This document shows positions 12,101-27,100 of a DNA stretch of 64,000 nucleotides, piece by piece. Under the pieces are notes generated by a model that saw nothing but the letters and a program-made list of their open reading frames with translations, did not search any database and was not told where the DNA came from. The stretch spans positions 2,046,001-2,110,000 of the forward strand of contig NC_088312.1 of assembly GCF_910592395.1 (NCBI RefSeq). The letters run 5' to 3'. The stretch comes from Lineus longissimus. Taxonomy: Eukaryota; Nemertea; Pilidiophora; Heteronemertea; Lineidae. Each line of letters starts with the position of its first letter. The first letter of the stretch is position 1. The translations under genes and the position numbers were made by a program.

Positions 12101-15100
12101 TAAAATATTTGCGATTATAATTTGTTTACATGTATTATCAATTTAAAATCCGAAGTCTAGACCACTCTAAGGCCTTTATTTGTTGATAGAACAAATATCA
12201 AATTTGTCAACACTTTAACTTTTAATGTTTTAACGCTTCCAGGCCTACTTCTGGATGCCAGAAAATGCTCTCCAATACGTTTTGCACATACGCATGGAAA
12301 TTACTTAAGAATTGCACGACCCTTTATATATTAATTTTGGGAAAAAAATGTTGGCTGTTTTTCAAAAGATTTTCCTATAAATATGTGTGACGAAATAACA
12401 CATGTGTGTGATGAAATTACACTTTCGCTTTTGTTCTGCATGGGTCAAGTTCTTTCTTATGGTCGAATATGAACTGGCAAAGAAAGGTTTCTTGTTTTGA
12501 TGTCACATATCAGGGGTCAAAAGTTGTGCTGATAATTGAATATGTGATCATAACTATTTGAACTTGTGTTAAGCTAATAGCACACACTTAATAAATGTAG
12601 ACACATTTTGAAAAAGGTTTACCAGGTATTGAAAACAGATTAGCGTTACAATTAGACCTCTATTCGACTATGATTCTGTCTCATTGCAGACACTGCTGTT
12701 ACATGGTAATGCTGTCTCATCACTGAAAGGAGTCAATATGCTGCTGCCAACATCACTGTCCATCTTGTCCCTAGCTGAGAATCAGCTCACAGATCTGAAC
12801 GAGGTGAGTCTCTGACCTGGGGCACTGAATTCCCCAAGGGTCTACCGGAAGACAGTGTCGCCCAAGTTAGGTGCACTCAGGTTATAAGAATAAAATCTTG
12901 TATTCTGATGACCGCTGAAGCATTTCTGGACGTTAAGATAGACAAATCTACTGAGAACCATGATTGTTATCGACATGGTTCGGCCCACAGTGGAAATTAC
13001 AGAAACACCGGGCGGGAAAGTGTTCATGTTAATGGGCATCCATTACAAGTTGTTTCCTCTGTTTCAGGTGATGAATCTGAGTTTCCTGCCGAACCTAGAA
13101 CAACTATCGATCATGAACAATCCATGTGTCATCATGACGTCAAATATGCCGTATCCTTTATTGAAAGCATAACATGAATGATTGATATAAACAGAAGCAA
13201 GGAATCATGTCTTCATACCAGCTTAGATTCTGTTTTCTGTCAACAAGAGCCAATTATTGTGATGAACGGTTGGGCAAGACAGATCTGTGTCGTTGGTCAC
13301 CTAAGGTGTTAATATTCGTCGTAGTTGAAAAATAATAGGACTGTGCGATTCCTTAACTTCCTTCCAGTGGCTTCGACTATCGTCCGTTTGTCGTGAACTG
13401 GTGCCTCAACCTTCGAATCCTTGATGGGTACATCATGACTGAGAAAGAAAGGTATAGTTCACCTTGAAAAACAGCTTTTGTTGAGCCTTTGAGAGGTGTT
13501 TGCAGTTTTTTAGCAGTGGATTTCTGTGGCTATGCGATTTGAAACTGTATGACCCTGTTCAAAAATGGAGTTAGTTTCTTTGACAAATTGGTCAAGACTC
13601 GAACAAAGTCTCTGTTAACAGTGTCATGGAAGGAGCCTCCAACATGTCTACTTTGAGGTTAGCGGTCTATTGGACAAATCTATTAGATTTTTAAGGAAGG
13701 TCTCCGTTTGACTAGGCCTTTTTTGTGTTTGTCACATAAAGAAACTATCAAATCTGTAGGGTCAACAAACCGAGGTATAACTAACAAATTAAGTTATGGT
13801 GATAGGATTTAATCAGTCTATCTCTGGGATTATTTATTTAAAATCTACCCAAATAACAAGATTGAGAGAAAATCAAAGGCCTGAATTTAACCTGTTAATT
13901 TGGTTTATTATCGAGTATCTCAGAGCGAAGGCAAGCTGATTAACTGGCACCAAAGCCTAATCAAGTATATGCAAGCTTACCCTTGATATTGTCGTCAACA
14001 AAGCCAAAAAGTTTTATCTTAGAGCAATAAAAGTCTCTTTTGTGACCGAGCCATGTTGGAACTTGCCACTGCCGGGGTCGTTGAAATGTTACCAAAATTG
14101 TTTGCTCAACTGTTTACACAAAACTTGGATGTTTTTCCTACCGACTTCTTGTGGTTATTCATAAAAAGGAACTACTACACAACATTGAAAAGTCTTATGC
14201 TACAAATAGGGTACTTGTTGAAACAGACACATATCTAAGAAAAATGTTTCGTTTATATAGTGCAGTGCCACCTTCCTGACCCTGATGAATAATACATTGT
14301 AATACACGTATCACGCCACTCAGATAACAGAAGTTTCGTGTTTGCTTTGAATTAGTTTTAAATCAAAGTGATAATTGTGTAATGCTTTTTTAATGAGCTT
14401 TGCCTTTAATCCCCCAATTTGATTAAAGCTGGCCTTGCTTGATATTGCTTTGAAAATACAGTGAATGCAAACAGCATAGGCAAATGATTGTGCATACTAC
14501 CTTTAAATACCGATTTACCCACCAGTGACTACATGTTTTGACAGAAAACCAATGGTACAAAAAAGTAGAATAAATAACCCCATGTTTTTGTGTCAATTGA
14601 TGGTTTTCCTTATGTTCCCACCAACTTTTCCTTATTTTTTTGTCTGATGTCTATTCACTACAAAAATGACAATTGGACATAATTACTGATGTGCTTCTGA
14701 TCTATCGCCATCGCTGCGTTAACTGTGATTCAATTTGACTCCAACAAGGGCCTTTGAGCAAGAAAGAGTACAAATCAAAGAAGGTTGTATATTTGACAGG
14801 CTTTATCTTGACTGTTAGGAAGTTCCAAGGCCTTTAATTGGCCATCATTCCCAATTCTAAAATGCAAATAGCCAGACCAAGGTGTTAGGTTTTCTTGTGT
14901 AATTTGTGACTGAACGATGGAGACTAGAACTACATGGAATAGGTGTGTGCCATCGAGAGCATTTGTTCTGGCAATAGTGAAGGTTGAATTTCTGTCTCGT
15001 TTTTGATTCAGCCAGTTTGACTTGATGAGAACATGGGTCATGAGCTTGATTCATAATCGGGTTCAGTCATCGTGATCAAAGCCATCTCATGGTTAAAACA

Positions 15101-18100
15101 TTGCATCAAGAACATCCTCAGGCCTGAAAATGGGTAAATGCTCTCATTTAATTTGTCTTCAAATCTTTTTTTCTTGTTTCAGTTTAAAGGCTGAGTGGCT
15201 GTACAGTCAAGGAAAAGGCCGTCACTTTCGCCCAGGGCAACACCTGCAGTTGGTTCACTACCTTGCATCAGTGTGCCCTCTCACTGCCGATAGGGTAAGT
15301 CTGCAAATGATGTGAGAGTTAGTTCAATAAATGAGCGCCATATATGCAACTTACCTTATTCAAATATAAAGTTTTCATCAAGGCAATTCCTCTTGCTTGC
15401 CCTTGCCACTAACAGTTGACGGTCTTGTCTTCTCCATTACAGCACGAACCTGAACAAGACGCCAAGTTGGCTAAGATCCTGAGCCAACAGCGGTACCACC
15501 AGAAGCAGCTGACTGGGTCAGGATTCCATGTCCATTTTGACGAGGACGTAGCAGAGAATGAGAAGAAAGGAAAGATCAAGAGGCCGACTCCAAAAATCAA
15601 TGGTGAGTTCCTTGTTTTTGAACTTGGTGTGTATGTGTGTGTGGGGGGGGGGGGCCTTGGGACTTCCATGGATGTTGTAGTGTTCAAGAGTAATATTTTT
15701 TGCAAACATGGGCAGTTTATCTTGAGATGATATCATTTTCATATGTGATGTGCTGTAAGCGTTTTGAACCACCCAGTTTTGTCCCATTAAACTGCAAATG
15801 CCACATGGTTTCCTTTGTCAAAATCTCATACTCAAGTTTTCTCTTCGAATTTGTTTCAAAAATAGACTTGGCATCAATATGATGCTTTCTGCTTTCCTGC
15901 ACTTGTCAACACAGACAGTCATCTTTTGTGAGATAAATCATCCTGAATTCATTCATTTGTGAAAATGTAATACAACTTGAGTACATTGTGTCATGTATAA
16001 TTATCAACAATGAGGTGTAAATAGTACCCAGTACATGCTTGTCGGCTTCTTTGTGGTAGGCCTACTTGTTGTGTTCTGTTATGTCTGGCATTGCTTTGCT
16101 GCTGTTGTCAGGTGCGTGAGGAGCTACAGGTATCAAGCTTACACTTTAATAAAGCTTATATGTTTCTTCACGCTGAGTGGGTGACCCATTTTCATGCGAT
16201 AGACCAGGGGTCGTTGACGGAAAGGCGATGTCTGATCACAAGGTATTCATATTGAAATGTTACCTCCTTTCAAGGTCTGAAGTGGAAGGTTGAAACTTTA
16301 GTATCAAACAAAGCCTTTGTGTTTTTGCCAAAATACTACTTATAAAAGCGGCAGATAAAATGTTAATGGATTAAACATTTTGATAATATGCCAATCATAT
16401 TGAGCCGGACATGGCATACACGGCACAAGACCAGATATTGTCTTGGTCTCCGGCTGTGTTATTAATTCTTAAGCACACAAGCCTATTTGACAGGTTGTTA
16501 GTACTACCAGGCACACACTACAACCAGCTCAATATCGTCCCGGGCAGTTGTCCAAAACAAAATGTGTAATATCGAGCTATTACAATAAAAACACATTGTC
16601 TCTGCAGGGAACAGTCTTTAGTGGATACGTTTTTAAAGTGACCTCAGACTATGGTTCACAACATGGGCATGGGACTGATGAAATGCCAAGTATCAGGTAT
16701 TAAGGGTGATTATGGACAAATCCACACCAACTTGAAAACAACTTAGGACAGGTTTATGTGTTGATAGTACCCAGATGGCAGCACTGTAGGGCTCCCATCA
16801 TTGAGCCAGCTTCATCAGACGAATCAATAAAAAGCATTAAGTTCTCGTTGCACTCCATCTGGGACTCGACATACAAGGCAGTACATGATAGCATGTACGT
16901 AGCAAGATATCTCCAGAGTCACTCTGTATCCATATCATGGCTTATCGTAATAAGGCACGTCAAAAGTTTCGACCGTTCCCCGACTCATATCTGAGAACGT
17001 TAGTGACGGTGCGCACGTACAGTCAGTATCTCATTTTATGAATTATTCATTGCAAATTTATATTTCTCATTTGGTGTCGGTGATTATTGTCGGTGGTTGC
17101 TGTTGGCCTGTTGGATGAACTTGTGTCGTGTTGACCTTATCTTTGGGATTGCTGGCCTGCAGAAATGGATGAATGGATGGCCTGCTGAATCGAGGATACC
17201 TCACCTTCTTATTCGATCATTGAGTTGTGGGACTGACACTGCAATGTAGATTTTATAGGTACAGGTTTATGTTGTCAATTTGGTTGGTCTTAATCTTTTG
17301 TGGGTGTATTAGTAGTAATCTTTGTACACTGCAATCAGTAAAACAGATTTTGACTATTCATTTCCTAATCAATGATGTCATTAATTTAGATCTTGGTCCA
17401 GCACTGTGACCAGAACATACATTATCACATGAATTATCCTTGTTAATACTTACCAATTGAGTTACGCCTATGTGACTTTGTCCTCAGACATTGTGCATGC
17501 CCATCCGCACACAATGCAAAAACATCTGCTGCCCACGTTCATATCCCCAAGCTCAGTTCAATCAAACAAATCTATAGTATCAGCTGTGGCTGAAGCTTAT
17601 TATAAAGCTGAACCTGTGCTGGATTACAATCAGTAATTTGAATGAATTGTTTGTCTAATTTCATATTTACATTGGTAGTTGGTGTTCAATGCTAAAAGTA
17701 GAATTGTTTAGGCAGCCTCAGATTCAAATCATGATGTTGTCTTGATCACGATTCCAGTTAGATGTATTGTTGAAATGAAATTATTTGAATGAATTGTTTG
17801 TCTAATTTCATATTTACATTGGTAGTTAGCTGGTGTTCAATGCTAAAAGTAGAATTGTTTGGGCAGCCTCAAATTCAAATCATGATGTTGTCTTGATCAC
17901 GATTCCAGTTAGATGTATTGTTGAAATGAAATTATTTGATGAGATTGCTTTGACACATAGACATTGCTCCGGATTAATGCGAAATGAAAGTCATTGACTG
18001 CTCATACAATAGAAGAACTTATCTGAAAGTTTGAATCATGAATAAACTTAAACATGCGTTTGCTTTTCATTGAGGTGAATATAATCTTGTAGGCCTAAAT

Positions 18101-21100
18101 CATGTCTGAATGGAATGACCATGAGGTATGACTAAGTATGAAGTTGTGATCGCGTCATATGGGTGTTCAGCACTGCCTTGACGCTGTCGGCCGAGACATT
18201 GTGTTCCAGTAACCAAGATGCCTCGGCCCTGCATGATCCGACTCAAAATATTTTTCACAAAATTCAAAGTTGTTTTTCTTTCACTGTGTTACATGCTTGG
18301 GCGTGAACATGTTTGTCATGTCTCTACAGAAGATTTTAAAGATGGCCATAATTGCAACACTAATCTAATCTGTGGTGGGAAGTTTTGAATAATTTTGCTA
18401 TTGGGAAATTTCAACCACTCATATCATAATCTCTATTGAATATTGATAGGTTTGAAGATGATAGGCCTTGAAAGGAGGACACAATACAAGTGTTCTATCT
18501 CCAAATATTAGTTGGTTGTTAGGCCCTCTGTGACTGTCTCGTTGAAAACATATCGATTGTAAATCATAGTTGTCACAACATGAGATGCCACTGTGAGTAT
18601 TCAGATCAGTGACAGTGATTTCATAGTAAATTTAGAATGATAATTTCATGGAAAGGTACTTATAAAAGGGTTCATGGCCATTATTAAAGGCCTGCACCAT
18701 TTGTCTACATCAATTTTGTCTGTGCCACTCGAAAATAGAGATAAACATTGCCACTGTCCACTAACTAGACTAGACACAACAGTGTGATGAAAATTTAACG
18801 ATAGACTACAACCACTTATACTATCAGATGTCACATTGACATTTATACTCAATCTTTATTTACAGAATTGAAAAGTCTCCAATTCAATTTAAAATTTTGA
18901 GCGAACTGCACGGGCCTTTAATAAGGCCACGCTCTATTTCTTTTATTAGCTTGCTGGGCCATCGATATTGAAATGTGGTCAAAATTGGGGATATTCCAAT
19001 ATGTTATTAAGCCTTGTTCGCACACAATAGACTTTAATACACTCATATTTATTTGTCATGCGTCGTACGAGTATTATTAAACGTCAACATGAGGCGATGC
19101 GTAAAGGGTTCATATAACTCATAGTCCTACCACGGGCAACAAGGATATTTCTCAGGTAGGCTGATTTCTTGTTTAGAAAACACAATTTGTAGGCCCTTTT
19201 TGATTGGATAAGGAAGAGGATTTGTTTTGTGGTTTTGATATTATCAAGGTAGGTTCGGATTGATTTGGAAGTTAGGTGTTTCACACAGCTTGAAGAAACC
19301 TCAGTGCGCTCGACAGTTCTGTTGTTTTATTCTTCTCAAATTGAGGTGTCATTATCAGGTGAATCTGTTGTTTTCTGTTTGCTTAAGTGTCATCAAGTGG
19401 AGTCTCCTCCTTCCTCCTTGGTTTGTCTCCCTTTCTTCCTCCATCTTTCCTGGTCACCTCCAAACGCTAGCTCCTGTGATGATCTCACTCATCTCACGTG
19501 TCTCAACCACAGAGCTCAGTGTAAACGTTTGTGATATTACGGTATAGGTTGACTTTCTGTCACACAAAGGCCTTTGTGGTCTAACAAAATCTATATGATC
19601 AGGCCAGTAGAGTAAGTTTCCTAATTACTGGCACATTAAAAGGTTATGATACTTATTTTGAGACTAATGGTGGCTAATTTTTCAATATCACTAGGCCTGG
19701 CCATTGTCTTCTTCGTGTTTGTTATTTGGCATGTTTGGGTGTTAAAGCCATTCATAACACCGTAGTATAGGCTTATACTGTTGTGTAAGGTCAGGGCTGA
19801 AAACATGCGGTCTGTGCTATAGGAACATGCCAGTGTGTTCTAGACGTCTGGATTGAATGGTCATTGCTGTATCGAGTCATTCTTATGTTTCTTTAAATGA
19901 ACTGCTTTCGATGATGTGAAATATGTCTCGGAGTATTTGTCAAGTTTCAGGTATTTTACCAATCTCCATGATCACTGCCCGTGTGTCCCTGGAACCTATG
20001 AATCATGTCGGGGAGCTTTGTTGTCAAGCAGTTCAGAATGTCATTTGAGGCTTTCAGCGTCTGGATCATCTTTGAATTCGGTTTGGTGACATCATTTTTT
20101 GACACATTCACAGAGATATGTCTCAAAACTTTTACTATTAGCCTAATATTGTCTTTACCCTAATAGTCTTTCACTCTTTCACTTCAGCTTTGAAGAGAGA
20201 AGAGACGAAGTCACCCAACCTGTATCCAGTTGAGACACCCGCCAGTCTTTACGCTGGGAGTTACGATCGGACACCAGTCAAGGCTTGGTCAGACCGTAAG
20301 TAATCTTAGGGTTGGGCCTTCTAATGAAAGGATTGCTAATGCATTGACATCCCAGAGACTAATGTCATTATTGGTGTACACAGACCCGCAGCAGTGAAGG
20401 GATAGAGATTTCGAAATTGATAAAATGTAGGCCTACGTCAAGTGCACCAGTCATTGATACGTGGAACCATAATTGATGTCATACCTGAGAGAGAAATCTC
20501 ATTATTAGAGCACACAGACCTCTGGCAGTGGCATTGTTTAGAGAATTAGATAAAATAGTTGATAAAGCAATATCAATATTTGATTGCTAGATGTGACTCG
20601 AAAGATTAATTTGTTGCATACCAGGAGGCAGACCGCTTGAAGCCAGAGTTGGACACTTGTGGCTCGAGTTGCTGATAAGAGCTGAGGGGTATGGACAAGA
20701 TCAGTTCCATAGTCGAGGAATATTAGCCTGTGGCTGTTGGACAGTCCTCTGATATACCTATCAGAAAATAGGTCGTTCATTTATTGATATAAAAAATGAT
20801 AATACAACTTAAACCAGAATGTTATAGAATCTTTATCAATTTGAAAATGTACCATGACCATTGCAGATCTCATTATTGGTTCATACACACCCCTGGCACT
20901 GAAAATTGGCAGAGTGCTTATTCAAGCATTTATTGCCCTGGGTGGTAGGTCAATCCAAATTAATCAAAATATATAAACTCATGAAGTAGGTTGTATTTGA
21001 AAAAGATTTCTCAAAACTATGGACCTTATCTTCAATGACCCGTTCACGAGGTGACTCGAGGATTTGTGTCTGACGTACAACCTTAAATCAGGTCAAACTC

Positions 21101-24100
21101 AGTCAACCTGCAGTGTTTAAATACTGGTACTGTTCTCGGTCTTGCCACTTTGATAGCTCAATGTTTGTTCTGTCGCTGTCCTCAAGTGTTTCTCTGATCT
21201 TCTGCTTGAAGAGGAATATTTCATATGCTGTGTTGCCCATTGATTGAAGTTCTCGTTCAGGTTTGTAGTTTGTCGTTTTGGCAGTGAGCCAACGTGGTTG
21301 GTGACATTGTCATGTATTTGTTCAGAATAAACTAAAAATTACACTTGTACACCAGTCTTCCTGTTCTTAAAACCATTCCTTGCATCTTTCAGGAGTGGAT
21401 CGCTCGCGGAGTGATTCTCCCAACCAAATAGCACCCAAAGTTGGAATGAACGCAGGGGACGTTCAGCTGCAGGATATCTCTGCAGAAGGTATGTACATTC
21501 TTGTCAGCCAAAACATGTTTTAGCCGTAGGCGGCACTTTTGGGGACATTCTAGCACAAAATTGGGCCCTTACTGCTGAATGTGAAAGCCTAGTGAGTATT
21601 GCATTATTGCAATGTCCAAGATCAGGCTGCCATCAACCTCAGAATGAAACTTTTCAATCTGCGTTATTTCTTTTATCATAATTGGTTTCTCTTGCAGAAG
21701 AAAACGGCACAAGTAACACGAGCCTGTTAGAATCTGATTCCGTTTACATCCCAGTCTCTGATGGTGAGGTAACACCCCCTAGAGCAGAGACAGCGCCACC
21801 TGCTGTCAATAAGGTAAATCGTCACCTTCCTACGATAATTGGCTAACTCGCCAAGTCACCCCTCCAAGAGTAAAAGTGCCCAAGTCATTGACCAATCAAA
21901 TCCCTGTATCCAGCACAATGTATAACAGACCACCTTGCAGTTGAGTTTTCATAAGATTTTACATTGCTATGCTACGCTGCACACCTCGTTGTGTTGCACT
22001 GGAGCACAGCCAAGTAGGCCTACGCTAAGATTTATGCTAAACAAGTCTAGTATATTGTAGAATTCCTATTTATAGGACTTCCAAACACCACTGTCAGCGA
22101 AATTTGGAACAAAATTTCCAGATTTTGTAGCCGCGTGTAGTTACCACGGTAACCAGGCAGTGAAAGCATACTTATTTGTGTGCTTATTTATACAAAATCT
22201 GGAACTTTTGTTACGACGTCTGCCTACCATGACGCTGATTCTAAGTTCAATATGTTTACATTATTTGGGATGTTTGAACAGCAGCCAAGAACAAAGCATT
22301 TCATGTTTTCTTTTGGGCAGTACTTTAATCTCAATAGGCCTTTTGAACTTCTTGAGCCTGTGTCGTGCTTGAAAACCACATTGTCCTTGTCAGTAGGCCT
22401 GGAAGTTCAAAGAAACCATTAATCCCATCAACCAAGGAGCATTTGGCCATTGACCTGAAATCTTGGTGAGCTCTCTGGGGCTGCTTGGCCCCCTGTAAGG
22501 CTAGTGGCGTGACCTCGGGGCAACCATCCATGATCTGCGAAGGTGTTGTTTAAGGGTCAATGGTTCACTTTGAAACTTAATAGATGGCATCATTAGGCCC
22601 TTCATAGTCATTCTTTGATTGCCAGTGTCTGGCTAAACATCTGTGCTATGTCAAGATGGTTACTGAGAAGCGTAAACTGACATGGGTATGTAGTTAGGTC
22701 TTGTAGAAACCCATGGAAATATGTGTGGAATTCTTGAGATGCTATGCCTCTTTTGCTTTTACGCTTCGACACCAGTGTCAATTTATCTGTGTTTACACCT
22801 GATTCAAATCTGGGTAGGTTGTGTGGGCAACAAGTAATGTGTCCCTCCCTATTCAGCTCTTCTTGCACGAGACATTCCCAACAGATCCCATACAATATTT
22901 CCACTTGTGGCGAAAACTATCTCAATTTCTTATTGAAACTTACAGAGCCTTCCTTTAACGTCCGACATCCCGCCCGAACAGCGACCAACCACTGCCATGA
23001 ACGACAAAAACAAACAACCTGAGGGTCGCCAATTAAAGATATCTCAGGAGGTGAAACATCGACTTGCGGCCCGATTCAAACAACACATCACACCAGAGTT
23101 AGCTCAGGCGTATAAATCACAATCTCCAACAGAGGGCAAGTTGAAAACTTCAGAGGACAAAGCAAATCAGCGGAAGCGATCAGCGCATTCTACAGCATCG
23201 GAGAGTGAGAGCGACGTCTCCGATGGAGGCTCATCAAAGGAGGGTAGGATCTTGAAACGGGCGGCCCGAAGGAACGCGGAGGGGAAGGAGAACGTGGCCG
23301 ATAGTGCTAACTTTAAAAATGTAAGTCGATACATCTAAGGATTACAGTTGTGGTTGAAATTGAACCTCTAGGAAGTAGTACTCTAGTAGATTCGCTCCAC
23401 TGAGGCAAGAGACGTGCTAGGCAGATGTAGAAAGATTGCTGACACCATACCAAGTTGAGGACTTAGTCTAGGTCAGGGTTAGCTGGAGAAAGCTTGTGGC
23501 CACCTGCTGTGCAGTCGACTGATTATGATGATGATGCCTTCAGCTCAGTTTAAGTTTATAAAAGTGACTTCATTTTCATGTTACAGGCTGCCAAGCTTCG
23601 GGTGAAGATGCACTCGCCATCACTCTCGATGTACAGCCCGCGGGTACAGCCAGAGAAAGAGCACAGGCCAAAGTTCGCAACACAAATGACAGGTGAAAAC
23701 ATCCTCATGAACGGATTTAAATCTGATTATTTTGATGAGAATAACCCAGGTGTGTTTCTGTCCTATCGTAACAAGCTGTCCTAAAAATGCTTCCTAATCA
23801 TAATCACATGTCTGGATTGAATAACATTTTGAACTAATCCAAAAGTAACCATTTTGTGCATGAGCTGTCGGAGTATGTGAGGCTAATTTGGACTTGCACT
23901 TCACTTCAGTTTGCACTTGCCTCTATAATAATAGCCAGTATCATTCAAATTGGATAAGCGCATACCCTTGACTCACTTCTTACTTTTCTCTTTGAATTCT
24001 GCATTTTCTCATGTCTCTATGAAAGCAGAAAGGTGTTGAAGACAACTCAAATGAATGTATGAATATAGTTATCCATTCGTAGTGTCCTTTTTTGTGAAAA

Positions 24101-27100
24101 AGGGTGTAAAACTTATATTCCATATTTACTCACCTGTTTTCTGACTTCTTGTTGTAGGTCACCAGTTGAACAAGGCCGCTGTCACCATCCAGTCGTATTG
24201 GCGAGGATACCATGCCCGCCTGAAGAACCAGAAGATAATCGAGGTGCGGCAAGAGATACGGGCGCGTCGGGCAGAAGATCACATCAGGTTTCTCCGGGCG
24301 GAGCTTGAGAGGAGTGCTATCAACTATGAACAAGAGAAGAAGTTGAGGAACCTTCAGCTGGAAGCTATAAAGTTCTTGTGGAGAGAGGTAATTGTTTTGA
24401 AATGATGCCACTCAAGTCACTTAACTGGTAAATTTTGGTCCAATAGTCTGATGTGTTTCGAAAAACATTTTCTCCGACTCATTTGACATTTGACTCATTT
24501 TGCAGGTCCAAACTCTTCAAAAGTGGAGGGAAGAAACATCAGGAGAAGTGGCACCTCACAGTAGCAATGGCAAGAATGGCCAAGTTACCCTTATGGAGGC
24601 TGGGTCAGAGAATACTCCATTCCCCTCTGTCTTGGAGAGTGAAAGTACCATCAAGTGCCCTGACCAACGTCACACGCAGCTTGTCAGCATGTGTGCGAAA
24701 CTGCAGAGTCAAGTGAGCCAGCTCCAGGAAACACTATCAACAGTTACTAACTATGTCTTCCAAGGTTCTGTCAGTGCGGGCACCGACAGAGGTGAGTCTT
24801 GGTAACTGGTGGCGCCCAGCGTCTCGTTTTAGGTCCGGTATGTTGACCCTGATGTAGATGGCCTCCTGCTCGAGCCATCTGGCGTCAGTATTAAATCTGG
24901 TACTCTTTTGAAGCCTTTTTCACTTCACTAACAATGTACATTTTGAGACCATAGAACCCTAGACAGTGATTTGAAAAAGAGACTTTCCAATGAGCGTCTT
25001 CAGAGAGACTCCACAATTTGAAATCATCTCGAAAATATTCTTTTGTCATAGAACAAACTGTTTTCATGAGGTCTTTGTTATTTCAGATGAGGACCCCATT
25101 CGTGTGCTTGCAGACATCAGTGAGACACCAGTAAAAACCAAATCAAGGGGACAAAACGTTTGGGGTAAGTCTAAGATATGACACACTCGGCCTTGATATC
25201 TCACCATCTGAAATAAACCTTAGACAGATTTGTCTAAAATGAATATGATTACAAATCCATTCGGCCGACTTGTGTGTCCAAGTTTGGATTCCTTAAAATG
25301 TTTGAGTAAGATCAAGAAAAGAAAGAATCCTTGGCCATAGTTTATAATCTTCATCTTCGTTTTGCAGAAGTAGTATCTAACATTCTCCCAGAGGCATCTG
25401 TGACTCCTACACCCCTCCCTGGCACCCCCACTCCCCCAAGCGATGTCCTTGTCGCTCACAAAGGGGATTCCAGCGTCGTCGTGCAGTGGGTGTCCTCACG
25501 AGTCCTTACGGCCGATGGCAAGGACAGTCATGGACCTGTGATTGGGTACCGTGTTTATGTGAACGACCTTCCCAAGGGCATGGTGGCAGGAATTAAGCCA
25601 AGAGCTTTCATTGACGGGCTGGACCCAAAAGCTCAACACAAGTAAGTCATGACTTCTAGAATAGCAATTGAGATCTACTTGATCAATTATTTCACTTTAG
25701 ATGTGCTTTTTGCAAAATAGTTGTGATAGCCCTCATAGAGGGTGGCAGCTCTTGTTTTGGCACAATATCTTGGCTACATGACTCAACACTGTTTGTTGGC
25801 AGCACATTGACTTTTGTTTCTTTTCTCAGAGTCTATCTGCGTGCTGTGTCTGCCCTTGGTGAATCATCCAACTCCAATATAGTAACTGTTCAAAAGGTTT
25901 CCAATGACACCCCAACCAAAGGTCCCAGGGGAAACAATGACCAAAAGCCACCCACAAGTCGCAGCAGGCAGTCATCGGGGGGCTCTACGAAGGGAGAGAA
26001 TAGTTCAGAGGGTAAAGGTCAGGGGTCTGATGGTGAATATCGCACGAGGAAAGCATCAAGCAGTTCGAGAAGGAGCAGCGATGCCGGCAGCACAAAGGAT
26101 GACGATATTAGCGAGAGTTCCCCAAAGAGTATGTCTACTCATACCCCGAAGATTATCCCACCATATCGCAAGTTGCGTGAGGTCACGACTGATAGCGATG
26201 ACGGTGGGGCCAAGGATGTTACCCCTGATTCATCGCCGTCACCGGTTGTCAAGACACATCGTAGGAACAGGTCAATCGAGAAAAGCAACCACCAGCCATT
26301 ACCAGACAAACTGCAGGAGGCGGACCTGAAGGGCAAGGTTGGGCAGGAACCGCATAGCCCGGGGTCAGACAAGGAGAACATCAATACAGAGACCGGGTAA
26401 GAATTTTTAAAGTCGTGTCCTGTTTGAGATTTGTCTAAGAAATTCTCATTGAAGTGGACCAATGCAAATCTGGTGATATAAAGATACTGCAGGAATGAGA
26501 TATATTGTCCCTTTCACAGCTGAACGCACTTCGTCTTCTTCTGAGATTTTGGGTCTGTCCACCCGGTTCTACGTCTAATCTGTTAGGGTATTCCTTTGCA
26601 GGTCTCCTCCTGGTACCGTCGACGGGAGGAATGAGATTCTCCAACGCCCTACTCGTGTGGAGAGGCAGAGGAGCACATCACTTTCTGAGGACACACCGAC
26701 CCGAGATTCTCCCACAGGCCTGGCCAAGAGTAACTCATCTGTAAGTATCCCTACACAGCAAACAGCTGCAAGGCTCACCACCTTATAGCAAGAGATAATA
26801 GACTAGTCCTCATTACTTCTTGCTCGTAGGAATGCACCACAGTTCATCATCTACTCAGTATAATCCATGCCATGAGCACTTGTATTTAACTTGTGTTTTG
26901 GAGAGTATTAAGGACTAATTTTTGGCAGAAAATCTCAACAGGATAACACATTCACTGCAAAAGATGAATAGAAAATTTCATTCACAGGGACAGATAACAG
27001 ATAACGGCGCACTTCAGTGTCCGAGAAGTTTGAGTGTCATCCAAGTCTCACTACATAAAGTATCTGCCCTGTTTTTTCCTCCGACAAAGTTTACTTTGAA

